Counted from the first letter of the stretch, positions 26,294 through 35,315 are shown. The stretch: 60,972 nucleotides of DNA from Enterococcus cecorum (GCF_023221775.1 NZ_JAKUDS010000013.1:1-60972), one strand, 5' to 3'. Numbers and translations: made by a program. The notes: generated by a model not told the origin, from the letters alone.

Positions 26294-27527
26294 CGGACAA
26301 TCCAAAAAATATTTTGATGAGCCAATTTTTGAATGGATTGCGCAAAAATTACGAAAAAATTACTATCATAAAAAGGAGTTTGGTTCACGAGTTAAACTAC
26401 CAAATGACGTAGATTTATTACCGCTATATCGTTTTTTAGGTCTAGGCAGTGTTCAAAGTCGTAGTTATCAGCAGCTTTCTATTAAGCAATTTGAAGCTGC
26501 ATTACAACAAAGTAAATTCGCACTTTCCTTATCTGAATTTGTGTATCTTTTTGATGAAACTTTGCTATTGGATAAGGAAACAGAGAAACAAAAATACGAA
26601 GAAAAATTTGAGGAATTCTTACAACAACTGCGACAATTTTCGTTTGATTTTGGATCTGTTTTAACTAAAAGACAGTTGCAATACTGGTTTGAAAAAGAAG
26701 ATTTATCAGTATTTCGACAAGTGGATATCGCTTTTAGTCAATTGCCACAAGATTTTATGAGACTGTCTTTTTTTGCTTATCAAATCACTGGCAATCCACA
26801 TGCTTTTGATAAATCACAGCCGGTTGGAGAGTTATTCTTACAAATTTTAAGCGCTAAATATTTAGAAAATATTCGCCAAGATTCTGATTTTTTAGCCCAA
26901 GCAGAGATTGAACAATTACTTTATCAACAAGTGTATTTGTTGAAAGATGATATTTTAAACTTTGTTGCGCTACATCGGATTTCAGGATATGTTAATCATC
27001 AAGAAGTGCCTGTTTGGCGGTCAATTGCGAACTCAGATATGTCTTGGAATGCATCAGTTAGAGAATTGTTGAAAGTTGATGAATTAAGACCAGTAAATTA
27101 TTCTTTTGTGATTCTAGTTGAGAATTCAGGAGTGTATTCTCTCTTACTTGAGCGTTTCCCAGATTTACCTCTTTTATGTACCAGCGGACAGATGAAATTT
27201 GCTGTTTGGATTGCATTGCGGAAATTAACGCAACAGCAAAAGGTGCTGCTGTATTATGCAGGAGATATGGATCCAGAAGGTTTGCTAATGGCAGATAAGT
27301 TGTCGAAAGCATTTTGTAAACAAATCTCCTTTTTAGCGATGGATAAGGAAGCTTTTGAAGAGGGAAAAGAGAACAAGATATACGAAACAAATCGTCTAAA
27401 AAAGATGAATCAAATTAAAAATGAAGGATTAAAGCACCTGATTCCATTGATTCAGCAAAATCAGGTTTGCTATCAAGAAGGATGCATCGATTATTTGATT
27501 CAGCAAATTGAACAAATACTATCTTAA
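26286..27527 (+). CDS. jetD: Wadjet nuclease JetD (DUF2399/toprim-like)
   Basis: 413 residues from a TTG at 26286 with AGGTGAG five bases upstream. The C-terminal toprim-like domain shows VENSGVYSLL (catalytic Glu near 277), LLCTSGQ and YYAGDMDPEG (Asp pair near 325), matching DUF2399 and the TIGR02679 type III JetD pattern. JetD cuts DNA captured by the JetABC motor, giving protection against plasmids. Last gene of the operon, followed by a strong terminator. Confidence 0.87.
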   Translation: MNNGQSKKYFDEPIFEWIAQKLRKNYYHKKEFGSRVKLPNDVDLLPLYRFLGLGSVQSRSYQQLSIKQFEAALQQSKFALSLSEFVYLFDETLLLDKETEKQKYEEKFEEFLQQLRQFSFDFGSVLTKRQLQYWFEKEDLSVFRQVDIAFSQLPQDFMRLSFFAYQITGNPHAFDKSQPVGELFLQILSAKYLENIRQDSDFLAQAEIEQLLYQQVYLLKDDILNFVALHRISGYVNHQEVPVWRSIANSDMSWNASVRELLKVDELRPVNYSFVILVENSGVYSLLLERFPDLPLLCTSGQMKFAVWIALRKLTQQQKVLLYYAGDMDPEGLLMADKLSKAFCKQISFLAMDKEAFEEGKENKIYETNRLKKMNQIKNEGLKHLIPLIQQNQVCYQEGCIDYLIQQIEQILS

Positions 27528-27536
27528 TTGAAACAA

Positions 27537-27578
27537 AAGAACCATCCTCTCCTTTTTGGGAGAGTGATGGTTCTTTTT
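27537..27578. terminator. Bidirectional terminator between jetD and the metal ATPase gene
   Basis: AAGAACCATC-CTCTCC pairs with GGGAGAG-GATGGTTCTT, followed by T5 on the + strand and A-rich on the other. Confidence 0.9.
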
Positions 27579-29376
27579 AGTCATTATGGGCTCGTAATGC
27601 ACTGATAATAGCGACGACATCGACCACTTCTTGGAACATGGCACCAATGAAGGTTGGAATCAATCCAAATGATGCGATAAACATTAAGACCACACAGACT
27701 GCAATCCCAATGAGCACAGATTGTTGGGCAATTTTTACTGTGTCTTTGGCAACGGCTATACTTTGAGCGACTTTGCTGAAATCATCTTTTAAAATCACGA
27801 CATCTGCAGTTTCGCTTGCAGCCGTTGCGCCGTGAGCCCCCATCGCAATCCCGACACTCGCAGTAGCAAGCGCAGGAGCATCATTTATCCCATCGCCAAC
27901 CATCGCCGTTAGTCCATGATTTGCAATGGTTTCTTGGATATGGCTAATTTTTTCTTCAGGTAGACATTCAGCAAAGACATCTTCAGTATCAATACCGACT
28001 TCTTTAGCCACTTTTTGGGCCGCTAGTTTTTTATCGCCAGTAACCATAATTAAGTGTTGTAATCCTAGTTTACGCAGCTGTTGAATTGTTTGTTTAGCTT
28101 CTGGACGTAATGTATCAGTAAAGGTAAAGTGACCGAGATATTGACCATTTTGTGCGACAAAGACACTGGTTTTATTCGTCAAATCTTGAGGAAGACCCGT
28201 TTGAATCAGACTACTTTTACCAATCATATAAGTATGGTTCTCAACACTACCTTTAATTCCTTGCCCTTTGATTTCACTAATGGCATCAATTGGTAAAAAT
28301 TCGATGTGTTGATTTTTGGCTTCTTGGACGATACTTCTAGCTAAAATATGGGTAGAGTTTTGTTCTAGACTTGCTACAATTTGTAAAAAATCAGTTGTTG
28401 AAATAGCATCGGTATGCGCAATGTTTTCAACTTTCAATATTCCTGAAGTGATGGTCCCTGTTTTATCAAAGGCAATGTTTTTTAGGTGAGCCAGTTTCTC
28501 TATTGCTGTTCCGTTTTTAACAACAATTCCATGCCGGCTTTCACGACTCATCCCAGCCACGAAAGCAATCGGCGCTGCTAAAATTAACGGACATGGAGAA
28601 GCAACGACCATGACTTGTGCAAAACGAATGGGATCTTTACTTAAATACCAAGCAATTCCACCTAGAATATAAGCAAGTAAAGTGAATGGAATGGCATATC
28701 TATCCGCCATCCGGACAAAGCTTGCTGGTGTTTCGCTGGATTGTTGCACCAGTTGCACTAAGCGTTGGTACTGACTATCTACGGCTAAATGCGTTACTTT
28801 TAAATGTAAGCTGACATCACCATTGATTGCCCCTGACATCAAGTTTTCTCCCTGTTTCTTTTCAACAGGAATGGATTCACCGGTTAAGGAAGCTTCATTA
28901 ATGGTTGCTCCTTCATCTAATAATTCGCCATCGATTGGAATCATTTCATTTGGTTTAACGACAATTGTTTGTCCCACTTTAATTTTTTCTAGTGGATAGT
29001 CGACTAATTCTTCCTCTTCAATCACGTGAGCAATTTCAGGTGTTTGGTCGAGTAAGCTTTGTAATTCTTGGTTTGCTTTTTTTCCGGCATAATTTTCCAA
29101 TGATTCGCCACCAGTTAGCATGATAAGGACGACTAAGCTTGCCCAGTATTCGCCAACGATTAGTGTTGAGACAATAGCAGTGATGGCCAAGATATCTACA
29201 CCGAAATTTCCTTGACGTAAGGTTTGAATCATTTCCATCAACATTGAAAATGCAATAATACTACTGATTACCGTTACGATGACTTGTGCGGCTAGCTCTT
29301 GGTGAAAAATAAATTGTAAAATAAGTGCAATCACACCAATTAGAATAGTTATATATAATTTTTTTTGATCTGACAT
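27577..29376 (-). CDS. Heavy-metal P-type ATPase (P1B-4-like)
   Basis: 599 residues, no N-terminal metal-binding domain. TGES is at 165-168, the membrane metal motif SPC at 260-262 (rather than CPC), the phosphorylation site FDKTGTIT with Asp304, and MVGDGINDAPAL near the C-terminus. SPC pumps are the P1B-4 group, which export Fe(II), Co(II) or sometimes Zn/Cd. The promoter region has Fur- and PerR-like palindromes, as for the PerR-controlled iron exporter PfeT of B. subtilis, so Fe(II) export is a reasonable guess. The metal is not certain. SD GAGGGG precedes the ATG. Confidence 0.88.
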   Translation of the reverse strand: MSDQKKLYITILIGVIALILQFIFHQELAAQVIVTVISSIIAFSMLMEMIQTLRQGNFGVDILAITAIVSTLIVGEYWASLVVLIMLTGGESLENYAGKKANQELQSLLDQTPEIAHVIEEEELVDYPLEKIKVGQTIVVKPNEMIPIDGELLDEGATINEASLTGESIPVEKKQGENLMSGAINGDVSLHLKVTHLAVDSQYQRLVQLVQQSSETPASFVRMADRYAIPFTLLAYILGGIAWYLSKDPIRFAQVMVVASPCPLILAAPIAFVAGMSRESRHGIVVKNGTAIEKLAHLKNIAFDKTGTITSGILKVENIAHTDAISTTDFLQIVASLEQNSTHILARSIVQEAKNQHIEFLPIDAISEIKGQGIKGSVENHTYMIGKSSLIQTGLPQDLTNKTSVFVAQNGQYLGHFTFTDTLRPEAKQTIQQLRKLGLQHLIMVTGDKKLAAQKVAKEVGIDTEDVFAECLPEEKISHIQETIANHGLTAMVGDGINDAPALATASVGIAMGAHGATAASETADVVILKDDFSKVAQSIAVAKDTVKIAQQSVLIGIAVCVVLMFIASFGLIPTFIGAMFQEVVDVVAIISALRAHND

Positions 29377-29447
29377 TTTTATTCCCCTCTTTCACCTTGA
29401 GTATAGCATCAATCAAACTTAATTGATAATAAAATAACCTAATTGAG

Positions 29448-29460
29448 AACGATAATCGTT
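29448..29460. promoter_or_regulatory. Fur-like palindrome upstream of the metal ATPase
   Basis: AACGATAATCGTT is a perfect 6-1-6 palindrome, 72 bases ahead of the ATPase start. It resembles half of a Fur-family box. Confidence 0.45.
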
Positions 29461-29488
29461 GCTACATGCAATTGATAATCTTTTTCAA

Positions 29489-29503
29489 TTATAATTATTT
29501 TAA
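29489..29503. promoter_or_regulatory. PerR-box-like site upstream of the metal ATPase
   Basis: TTATAATTATTTTAA differs at one position from the PerR consensus TTATAATNATTATAA, about 115 bases upstream of the start. Confidence 0.45.
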
Positions 29504-29550
29504 ATTAGGTTCAAACAAGCCAAACCACTCAAAATTTGGTAAAATAAAAC

Positions 29551-29684
29551 TAAGGATGTGAGGCGGGTCGGTCAGCTCCAAGCAGCTAAGGTTGTCCGGA
29601 ATGTCAGGAAAATCCACTATATTTTAAGATTTTCCAAGACAGGCCGGCTTAGATGCACAGGAGCTACCCGCCGAACACAGATTA
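29551..29684 (+). repeat. Type I hairpin repeat, the clearest copy
   Basis: Head TAAGGATGTGAGGCGGGTCG, tail ACCCGCCGAACACAG. Paired arms from outside in: GGCGGGT/ACCCGCC, AGCTCC/GGAGCT, CTAAG/CTTAG, CCGG/CCGG, TGTC/GACA, GGAAAATC/GATTTTCC. The whole unit would fold as one long interrupted hairpin. First of a head-to-tail array of three to four units. Confidence 0.85.
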
Positions 29685-29686
29685 AA

Positions 29687-29819
29687 ACAAGGATGTGAGG
29701 CGGCTTGCTCAGACATGAAGAAATTCGTGTGCTTACCTCACGCTGAGAAAATCGGATGAAAGGAGATTTTCACAAGCGGGAGGGCGAATTTCACAATGTC
29801 TAGCTGCCGAACACAGATT
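29687..29819 (+). repeat. Type II hairpin repeat
   Basis: Head AACAAGGATGTGAGGCGGC; the body is nearly identical to 17636-17766 (CAGACAT, GAAATTCG, CGCTGAGAAAATC and partners). It ends in the same CCGAACACAGATTA tail as the preceding type I unit. Confidence 0.85.
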
Positions 29820-29820
29820 A

Positions 29821-29930
29821 AAACAAGGACGTGAGGCAGCTTGGTAAGTCATGAGTTGCTAAGATTGTCAGAATTAATAGAAAAATCTGATAGAGAAAAA
29901 TTAGCTTGTGATTTTTTAGCAGTAAAAATA
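29821..29930 (+). repeat. Third, degenerate hairpin repeat of the array
   Basis: Head AACAAGGACGTGAGGCAGC is good, but the arms pair only in part (TCAGA/TCTGA, TGCTAA/TTAGCA). Immediately after it, AAACAGGGATGTGATGACG (29938-29956) again resembles a head and contains the start region of the next gene. Confidence 0.6.
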
Positions 29931-29949
29931 AATAATAAACAGGGATGTG

Positions 29950-32676
29950 ATGACGATGAAAACAATGCAAGCAATTAAAGAACTTTACCTTATGGATTGG
30001 CGTCGGATTTTTGCCGTTCCTACAGCGGTATTCTTGGTGGTAGCGATGTTGATTTTACCTTCACTGTATGCTTGGTTTAATATCAAAGCTTTATGGGATC
30101 CTTATGGTAATACGGGAGATTTACCAATTGCGGTATATAGTGCTGATGCCGGGGTAGATTTACAAGGAAAGAAAATTGATATTGGTCAAATGGTCAGCAA
30201 ACAGCTTCATCAAAATCATCAATTAGGTTGGACTTTCGTGAAATCTAAAGACGTATTAGAAGATGGGGTACGTTCTGGAAAATATTATGCCGGTATTTAT
30301 TTACCAAAGAATTTTTCCAAAGATTTAGTCAGTTTTATTGGTGGGACGATTGAAAAGCCTGAAATAGAGTATTTTTACAACGCTAAGATTAACGCCATTG
30401 CACCTAAAATAACTGATAAAGGCGCCTCAACATTACAAAGTGAGATTACGGATAATTTTATCGCAACTTCCAGTCAAATTTTAGCCGAAACAATGAATAA
30501 AGCTGGGGTTTCCCTAGAGACCAACTATGGTGAAATTGAGCATTTGAGTCAATTATTAATGAAAACCAACGATAATTTATCACAAATGGATGAGTATGTG
30601 AATCAATTAAAAGATTTACAACAAAAATTACCTGAAATTAAGGAAAAATATGCTTTAGCGCAAAAAGTTCCGGATTACTATCCAGAAATCAATCGTCTTG
30701 CAGATAAATTAATTGCTGTAAATCAACAGACAAATCAGCTAGAGCAGGTGGGACAAACCCTTCTGAAGGTGCAAAAACAACTCCCAGCAATTCAACAGTT
30801 ACCAAATCGTTTGGATCAATTAAATCAGGATTTTACCAAAATTCAACCAATAATGACGAAAAGTATTGAAGATGCGAAAGGTGCAATTAGTTTGGTAACC
30901 CAGGTACAAGGTTTAGTGCCAACGATTCAAGATTTTAATGACAAATCAAATCAATTACTAACAGACTCAGTTACAGGTGTCGAAAAATTGCAAGAAGCTT
31001 TGCCAAGTATTGAAAGTAGTTTAAACATGCAATTGCAAGCACTTTTACTTTTTTCACAAACTTTGAACCAATTTTTAGATCAACTTAGCCAAGATTTACA
31101 AGTAATAGATCAAATGCAACTAACACCTGAACAGCGTCAACAATTACAGCAAATAGTTACGCAGATAAATGGTCGTGTCAATCAAACCAAACAAAATATT
31201 GAAAAACAAATCCAATATTTAGAAGTGTTAGGTAAAATTACAGGGAAAGATTTTAGCAAGTCTGTTACTCAATTAACTCAGTTGTTAGAAAAAATCACTC
31301 AGATGCAAGAAAAAGCCAACCAAATAAATGGCATGCTTGCTGATTTACCAAACCAATTGGCAACTATAGAGTCTTTAGTCGGTCAACTTCAAGGAATAAA
31401 CAATGATTTTAACCGTATCTTGCAAGGAATTGATCTAACTGGATTAAGTAGTCAAATTAATGACACTTTAAGTAACCAATTATTGCCAATTCTTAAAGAC
31501 AGCCAAAAGGTATTAGGCGAGGTCAGTCAAATTGACTTAAATAATCTCTTGAATCAAACGAACCGTATTTTGACGCAAGGAATTCAAATCTTAGAAACTA
31601 TTTCAGCTGATTTACCTACTTATCAACAAAAATTGCAAGTTGCTAACCAATTAGCGAAAAGTCACATGGGCACTTTTGTCAATGGTGTGAATCAAGCTGT
31701 GCAATTCTACCAATCTGATTGGCCACAAACCAAGCAAAAATTAGCTCAAGCTAGTCAATTTGCGCAACAAGATTTGCCAGTGATTGAAAGAGATTATAGA
31801 CAAGCACTCAAACAAATTGATGCGAAAATGCCTGAATTAGATCAAACTATTCAGCAGGTGAATACGTTTATCAATCAAGATTGGCCAGTGGTACGTACAG
31901 CCATCCAAAAATCAGCGCAAGCCTTGCAAGTGGGTGAAACCAAATTACCACTTGATGAATTGATTGAATTATTGAAAGTAAATGCCCAAAAAGAGGCCGA
32001 CTTCTTTAAACAACCTGTAAAATTGAAAACTACAGCCTTTTATCCAATTAAGAATAATGGTTCAGCCAGTGCACCGTTTTATACAGCACTTTGTCTATGG
32101 GTGGGTTCGTTATTACTATCAAGTTTAGCAAGTACGAGTGTGTATCTGAACGAACGTCAAAAAGGCAAATATACTTTACGTGAACAATTCTTTGCTCGTA
32201 TGCTCTCGTTCTTAACGATAGGACTCGGCCAAAGCTTAATTGTTGTACTGGGTAATCTGTATATATTAAATGTCAGCGTCACTAATCCAGGGTGGTATAT
32301 TATGTTTACTGTCTTTATCGGACTTACCTTTATGTCGATTATCTACGTGCTCGTCAGTTTATTTGGTAATGTCGGTAAAGGGCTGGGAATTATCTTACTA
32401 GTGCTTTCGATATCCGGTGGTGGTGGAAACTATCCAATCCAAGTTTCCGGTGCATTCTTTAGATGGATTAATCCGTGGTTGCCATTTACGTATGCGGTCA
32501 ACTTACTTAGAGAAGCAACAGGTGGCATTTATGCAAGAAATATGTGGGTAGATATCATCTTCTTGCTTTGTGCCGGACTATTATTTATCATTTTTGGCAC
32601 CATCTTCTTCCCAACAAACGACGCCATGGTGAAAAAATTCAACCACCGCACCAAAAACAGCCACTTCTTTCACTAA
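29950..32676 (+). CDS. YhgE/Pip family membrane protein
   Basis: 908 residues from the ATG at 29950 (a GTG one codon earlier and an ATG two codons later are alternatives). One N-terminal membrane helix (about 18-40) is followed by the family block LYAWFNIKALWDPYGNTGDLPIAVYS, a long extracellular coiled-coil region rich in Gln, Asn and Leu (about 200-690), and five C-terminal helices (about 710-890) of the ABC-2 type. Relatives include the lactococcal phage infection protein Pip and type VII secretion-linked EsaA-like proteins. Its cellular function is unknown. Its SD lies in sequence resembling a hairpin-repeat head. Confidence 0.88.
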   Translation: MTMKTMQAIKELYLMDWRRIFAVPTAVFLVVAMLILPSLYAWFNIKALWDPYGNTGDLPIAVYSADAGVDLQGKKIDIGQMVSKQLHQNHQLGWTFVKSKDVLEDGVRSGKYYAGIYLPKNFSKDLVSFIGGTIEKPEIEYFYNAKINAIAPKITDKGASTLQSEITDNFIATSSQILAETMNKAGVSLETNYGEIEHLSQLLMKTNDNLSQMDEYVNQLKDLQQKLPEIKEKYALAQKVPDYYPEINRLADKLIAVNQQTNQLEQVGQTLLKVQKQLPAIQQLPNRLDQLNQDFTKIQPIMTKSIEDAKGAISLVTQVQGLVPTIQDFNDKSNQLLTDSVTGVEKLQEALPSIESSLNMQLQALLLFSQTLNQFLDQLSQDLQVIDQMQLTPEQRQQLQQIVTQINGRVNQTKQNIEKQIQYLEVLGKITGKDFSKSVTQLTQLLEKITQMQEKANQINGMLADLPNQLATIESLVGQLQGINNDFNRILQGIDLTGLSSQINDTLSNQLLPILKDSQKVLGEVSQIDLNNLLNQTNRILTQGIQILETISADLPTYQQKLQVANQLAKSHMGTFVNGVNQAVQFYQSDWPQTKQKLAQASQFAQQDLPVIERDYRQALKQIDAKMPELDQTIQQVNTFINQDWPVVRTAIQKSAQALQVGETKLPLDELIELLKVNAQKEADFFKQPVKLKTTAFYPIKNNGSASAPFYTALCLWVGSLLLSSLASTSVYLNERQKGKYTLREQFFARMLSFLTIGLGQSLIVVLGNLYILNVSVTNPGWYIMFTVFIGLTFMSIIYVLVSLFGNVGKGLGIILLVLSISGGGGNYPIQVSGAFFRWINPWLPFTYAVNLLREATGGIYARNMWVDIIFLLCAGLLFIIFGTIFFPTNDAMVKKFNHRTKNSHFFH

Positions 32677-32718
32677 GGATGCGAGGCGACTTGCTTAGCC
32701 ACGAGCGGATAAGATTTT
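32673..32718 (+). repeat. Head fragment of the hairpin repeat at the yhgE stop codon
   Basis: TAAGGATGCGAGGCGACTTG begins on the TAA stop itself; GCCACGAGCGGATAAG continues as in unit 17503-17632. Then the match ends. Confidence 0.65.
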
Positions 32719-32730
32719 CATAACTTATGT

Positions 32731-32780
32731 AAAAAAACGACTAAACAAGCATTAAAAGTGTGTTTAGTCGTTTTTGGTGT
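32731..32780 (+). terminator. Terminator before queA
   Basis: AAAAACGACTAAA pairs with TTTAGTCGTTTTT. Confidence 0.8.
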
Positions 32781-32839
32781 TCCTGGGATTTTGTGGTACA
32801 ATGATGGAGCGATTAAATGAATAAGAAAGTAGGAAAAAG

Positions 32840-33871
32840 ATGTTAACAACAGAAGATTTTGATTTTGATTTACCTGAAGAACTGATTGCTCAAACCCCAT
32901 TAAAGGAGCGGACGAGTTCAAGATTATTGGTCATGAATCGTCAAACTGGTGAACTGACGGATAAACATTTTTACGATATTATTGATTATCTGAATCCAGG
33001 CGATGCTTTGGTAATGAATAATAGCCGAGTATTACCCGCTCGCTTACATGGCGAAAAGGTCGAAACTGGCGCACACTTAGAAATTTTGCTTTTGAATAAT
33101 ACCGTCAATGATGAGTGGGAAGTCTTAATTAAACCAGCAAAACGTGCCAAAGTCGGAACAGAAATTTCTTTTGGTGATGGTCGATTGAAGGCGGTGGTTA
33201 AAGAAGAATTAGATCATGGCGGTAGAATTATTGATTTCAAATATGACGGTATTTTTCTTGAAATACTGGAGTCATTAGGAGAAATGCCTTTACCTCCATA
33301 TATCAAAGAACGCTTAGAAGACCCTGATCGCTATCAAACCGTCTATGCTAAAGAAAATGGTTCAGCAGCTGCACCGACTGCAGGATTACACTTTACCAAA
33401 GATTTATTAGCCAAAATCGAAGCTAAAGGTGTGAAATTGGTTTATTTGACGCTTCATGTTGGTTTAGGGACCTTTAGACCAGTAAGTGTGGAAAATATTG
33501 CAGAACATGAAATGCATAGTGAGTTTTATTCATTAAGCCCTGAAGCTGCACAGACGCTAAATGATGTTAAAGCAAATGGTGGGCGAATTGTTGCGGTTGG
33601 TACGACATCTATTCGTACATTAGAAACAATCGGTAGCAAATTTGAAGGGAAAATTCAAGCGGACAGTGGATGGACCAATATCTTTATTACACCAGGATAT
33701 GAGTTCAAAGTAGTTGATGCTTTTTCTACTAATTTCCACTTACCTAAGTCAACCTTGGTGATGCTAGTGAGTGCTTTTGCGGGACGTGAACAAGTTCTTG
33801 CAGCTTATCAACACGCCATTGAAGAAAAATATCGCTTTTTCTCCTTTGGTGATGCGATGTTTATCTATTAG
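32840..33871 (+). CDS. queA: S-adenosylmethionine:tRNA ribosyltransferase-isomerase
   Basis: 343 residues. It moves the ribosyl group of SAM to preQ1 in tRNA to form epoxyqueuosine, after Tgt has inserted preQ1. The start [26 protein letters not shown], the [12 protein letters not shown] block and the [10 protein letters not shown] and [21 protein letters not shown] blocks are canonical. In related genomes tgt follows directly; here tgt is 22 kb downstream beyond a sugar-utilisation island. Confidence 0.96.
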   Translation: MLTTEDFDFDLPEELIAQTPLKERTSSRLLVMNRQTGELTDKHFYDIIDYLNPGDALVMNNSRVLPARLHGEKVETGAHLEILLLNNTVNDEWEVLIKPAKRAKVGTEISFGDGRLKAVVKEELDHGGRIIDFKYDGIFLEILESLGEMPLPPYIKERLEDPDRYQTVYAKENGSAAAPTAGLHFTKDLLAKIEAKGVKLVYLTLHVGLGTFRPVSVENIAEHEMHSEFYSLSPEAAQTLNDVKANGGRIVAVGTTSIRTLETIGSKFEGKIQADSGWTNIFITPGYEFKVVDAFSTNFHLPKSTLVMLVSAFAGREQVLAAYQHAIEEKYRFFSFGDAMFIY

Positions 33872-33883
33872 ATTCAATAAAAA

Positions 33884-33925
33884 TAGCGGGGAAGCAAACC
33901 TGAATATTGCTTCCTCGCTTTTTTA
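33884..33925. terminator. Bidirectional terminator between queA and the DUF975 gene
   Basis: AGCGGGGAAGCAA (33885-33897) pairs with TTGCTTCCTCGCT (33907-33919), then T5. Confidence 0.85.
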
Positions 33926-34654
33926 AATAAATCCTTCTTCTGTTTCGATAAGATGATTTCTTTTGGCTAACTCATTATAAAAAGCAGCCTTAGTCATATA
34001 CATATAAGGATTCAACCATAGATAACCAATACCTAGCGTAAGGATACATAAAATCTGCCAACCGATAAAACTTAGATCAAGTACAAATAATTCAAACTTG
34101 TGTCCTTTCATCAATTGATCGCTGCGTTTTATACATTCCAGTAAATCCGGACGCTTCCCAGTTTTTTCATATAAATCATAGTAGACATTGGCTGCTTGGG
34201 AATAAGCATAACCTTTTATAATTCCAGGGACAATCAGCAAAATTGTCCAACCTAAAAGAAAGATACTTTGTAAGAATTGTAAACAAAATAAGGGAATCAG
34301 ATGTTTTCTTGAAATCGTGCGGAATCCATCATTGATTGGGTTTATCTGCATCTTTTTACCACGAACAAGGTCAATAAAAGTCCAGGTGATTGCAGTCAAT
34401 AGGTAGAATTGTAACAAATTCACGAGAAAATTAGTAGGTAAATTATCTAAATTAATCGAATAAAAAATGGAAGTATCGATTCCTTTATGCATCAGTATTC
34501 CTGAATGGAAAAGCGCATAAATAGTGCTAGTTAGAACGCTTGTGTAGGAAATGCCAATGATTAAGAGTGTGGGGATTAGACAAATTAATATAGCTTGAAG
34601 ATAGCGACCTTTCAATAGATATTTTGCTTGGGCTTTTAATTCTGCACGAGTCAT
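33923..34654 (-). CDS. DUF975 family membrane protein
   Basis: 243 residues, five to six predicted membrane helices. The N-terminus MTRAELKAQAKYLLKGRY and the RSDQLMKGHKFELFVLDLSFIGW block are hallmarks of DUF975 proteins of Firmicutes. No function is established. SD GAGGGAG. It lies at the left boundary of the carbohydrate island, on the opposite strand to everything else there. Confidence 0.85.
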   Translation of the reverse strand: MTRAELKAQAKYLLKGRYLQAILICLIPTLLIIGISYTSVLTSTIYALFHSGILMHKGIDTSIFYSINLDNLPTNFLVNLLQFYLLTAITWTFIDLVRGKKMQINPINDGFRTISRKHLIPLFCLQFLQSIFLLGWTILLIVPGIIKGYAYSQAANVYYDLYEKTGKRPDLLECIKRSDQLMKGHKFELFVLDLSFIGWQILCILTLGIGYLWLNPYMYMTKAAFYNELAKRNHLIETEEGFI

Positions 34655-34740
34655 TTTCTCCCTCTTTCCTTTTTTTGTATTGTATTCATTATATCAAAAA
34701 AGAAAGTGAAAAAATACTAAAAGTTATTGATGCATTTAAG

Positions 34741-34769
34741 TTGCAAACGGTTACAAAAGGTGCTATACT
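34741..34769 (+). promoter_or_regulatory. Promoter of the 345-nt RNA, with an overlapping cre site
   Basis: TTGCAA (34741-34746), a 17-base spacer and TATACT (34764-34769). TGCAAACGGTTACA (34742-34755) fits the CcpA cre consensus TGNAANCGNNNNCA exactly and covers the -35, so repression in preferred sugar is predicted. Confidence 0.7.
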
Positions 34770-34775
34770 ATCATT

Positions 34776-35122
34776 GTAAGGGAGGAAAGAAGCTGAGAGA
34801 TAAAAGTAAATAATCAATAAAACACCCAAGATTTACTACGAATAAAGAAGAGGCGTCAACTAATAGTACGCATGAAACAAAAACAAAATTAGTAAGTAGT
34901 AGCAAGAGCAACAAAATTTGTTAAATCTACAAGATTCACCTAAATGTATGCAAAGTTCACTTGCAAGATGTAGAGTAGGTACACAGAATTTAAAGTACCA
35001 GAATAATTTTAGTGTAGAGATTGTAAATGAAACAACGATTTGGAAAAAGCAAGTACTTTGCTACAAAATCATCTCAGCTCGGCCTTCTAATTGGACTCGG
35101 AATTAATCCGGGTCCTTTTTTT
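34776..35122 (+). ncRNA. Candidate structured noncoding RNA of about 345 nt
   Basis: It lies between a strong promoter (34741-34769) and an intrinsic terminator (35093-35122). Near the 5' end AGCTGAGA (34791-34798) pairs with TCTCAGCT (35072-35079), closing the whole molecule. Inner hairpins include GGTAC/GTACC (34978-34999), AGCAA/TTGCT near 35050 and AACAAA/TTTGTT near 34915. The only open frame (62 codons from a TTG) has no SD. The middle is A-rich. I find none of the marks of RNase P, tmRNA, 6S or T-box RNA. It could be a regulatory RNA or the leader of iclR, though the terminator argues for the former. Confidence 0.6.
35093..35122 (+). terminator. Terminator of the 345-nt RNA
   Basis: GGACTCGG pairs with CCGGGTCC (one wobble pair), then T7. 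Confidence 0.88.
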
Positions 35123-35248
35123 CGTGAATAACTCTTAGGTGAAAAGTGTGCTATCCAAATCCTCTAAATTTTTCAGAAATGATTGTCTTTTCGTCATAAG
35201 AAAGTTGTAGAAATCCATTTCAATTTTTGGTATCTTTTTCTAGTAGAC

Positions 35249-35277
35249 TTGTCAGATAGAACGAAATGATTTATTAT
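35249..35277 (+). promoter_or_regulatory. Promoter of the iclR-type gene
   Basis: TTGTCA, a 17-base spacer and TATTAT (35272-35277). Confidence 0.6.
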
Positions 35278-35290
35278 ATAGAAAAACATA

Positions 35291-35305
35291 TTTCTTAATT
35301 AGAAA
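35291..35305. promoter_or_regulatory. Putative IclR-family operator, copy 1
   Basis: TTTCTTAATTAGAAA, a palindrome at about +8 to +22 of the iclR promoter. Near copies stand before kdgA and kduI, pointing to autoregulation and a shared regulon. Confidence 0.6.
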
Positions 35306-35315
35306 AGGTGAGAAA

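Noticed and set aside
34918-35106. 62-codon open frame from a TTG inside the 345-nt RNA
   Set aside because: No SD, no protein-like composition, and the bases are better explained by RNA helices and a terminator.
34776-35122. T-box, tmRNA or RNase P RNA
   Set aside because: The T-box anticodon-binding consensus, the tmRNA tRNA-like ends and the RNase P conserved cores are not visible.
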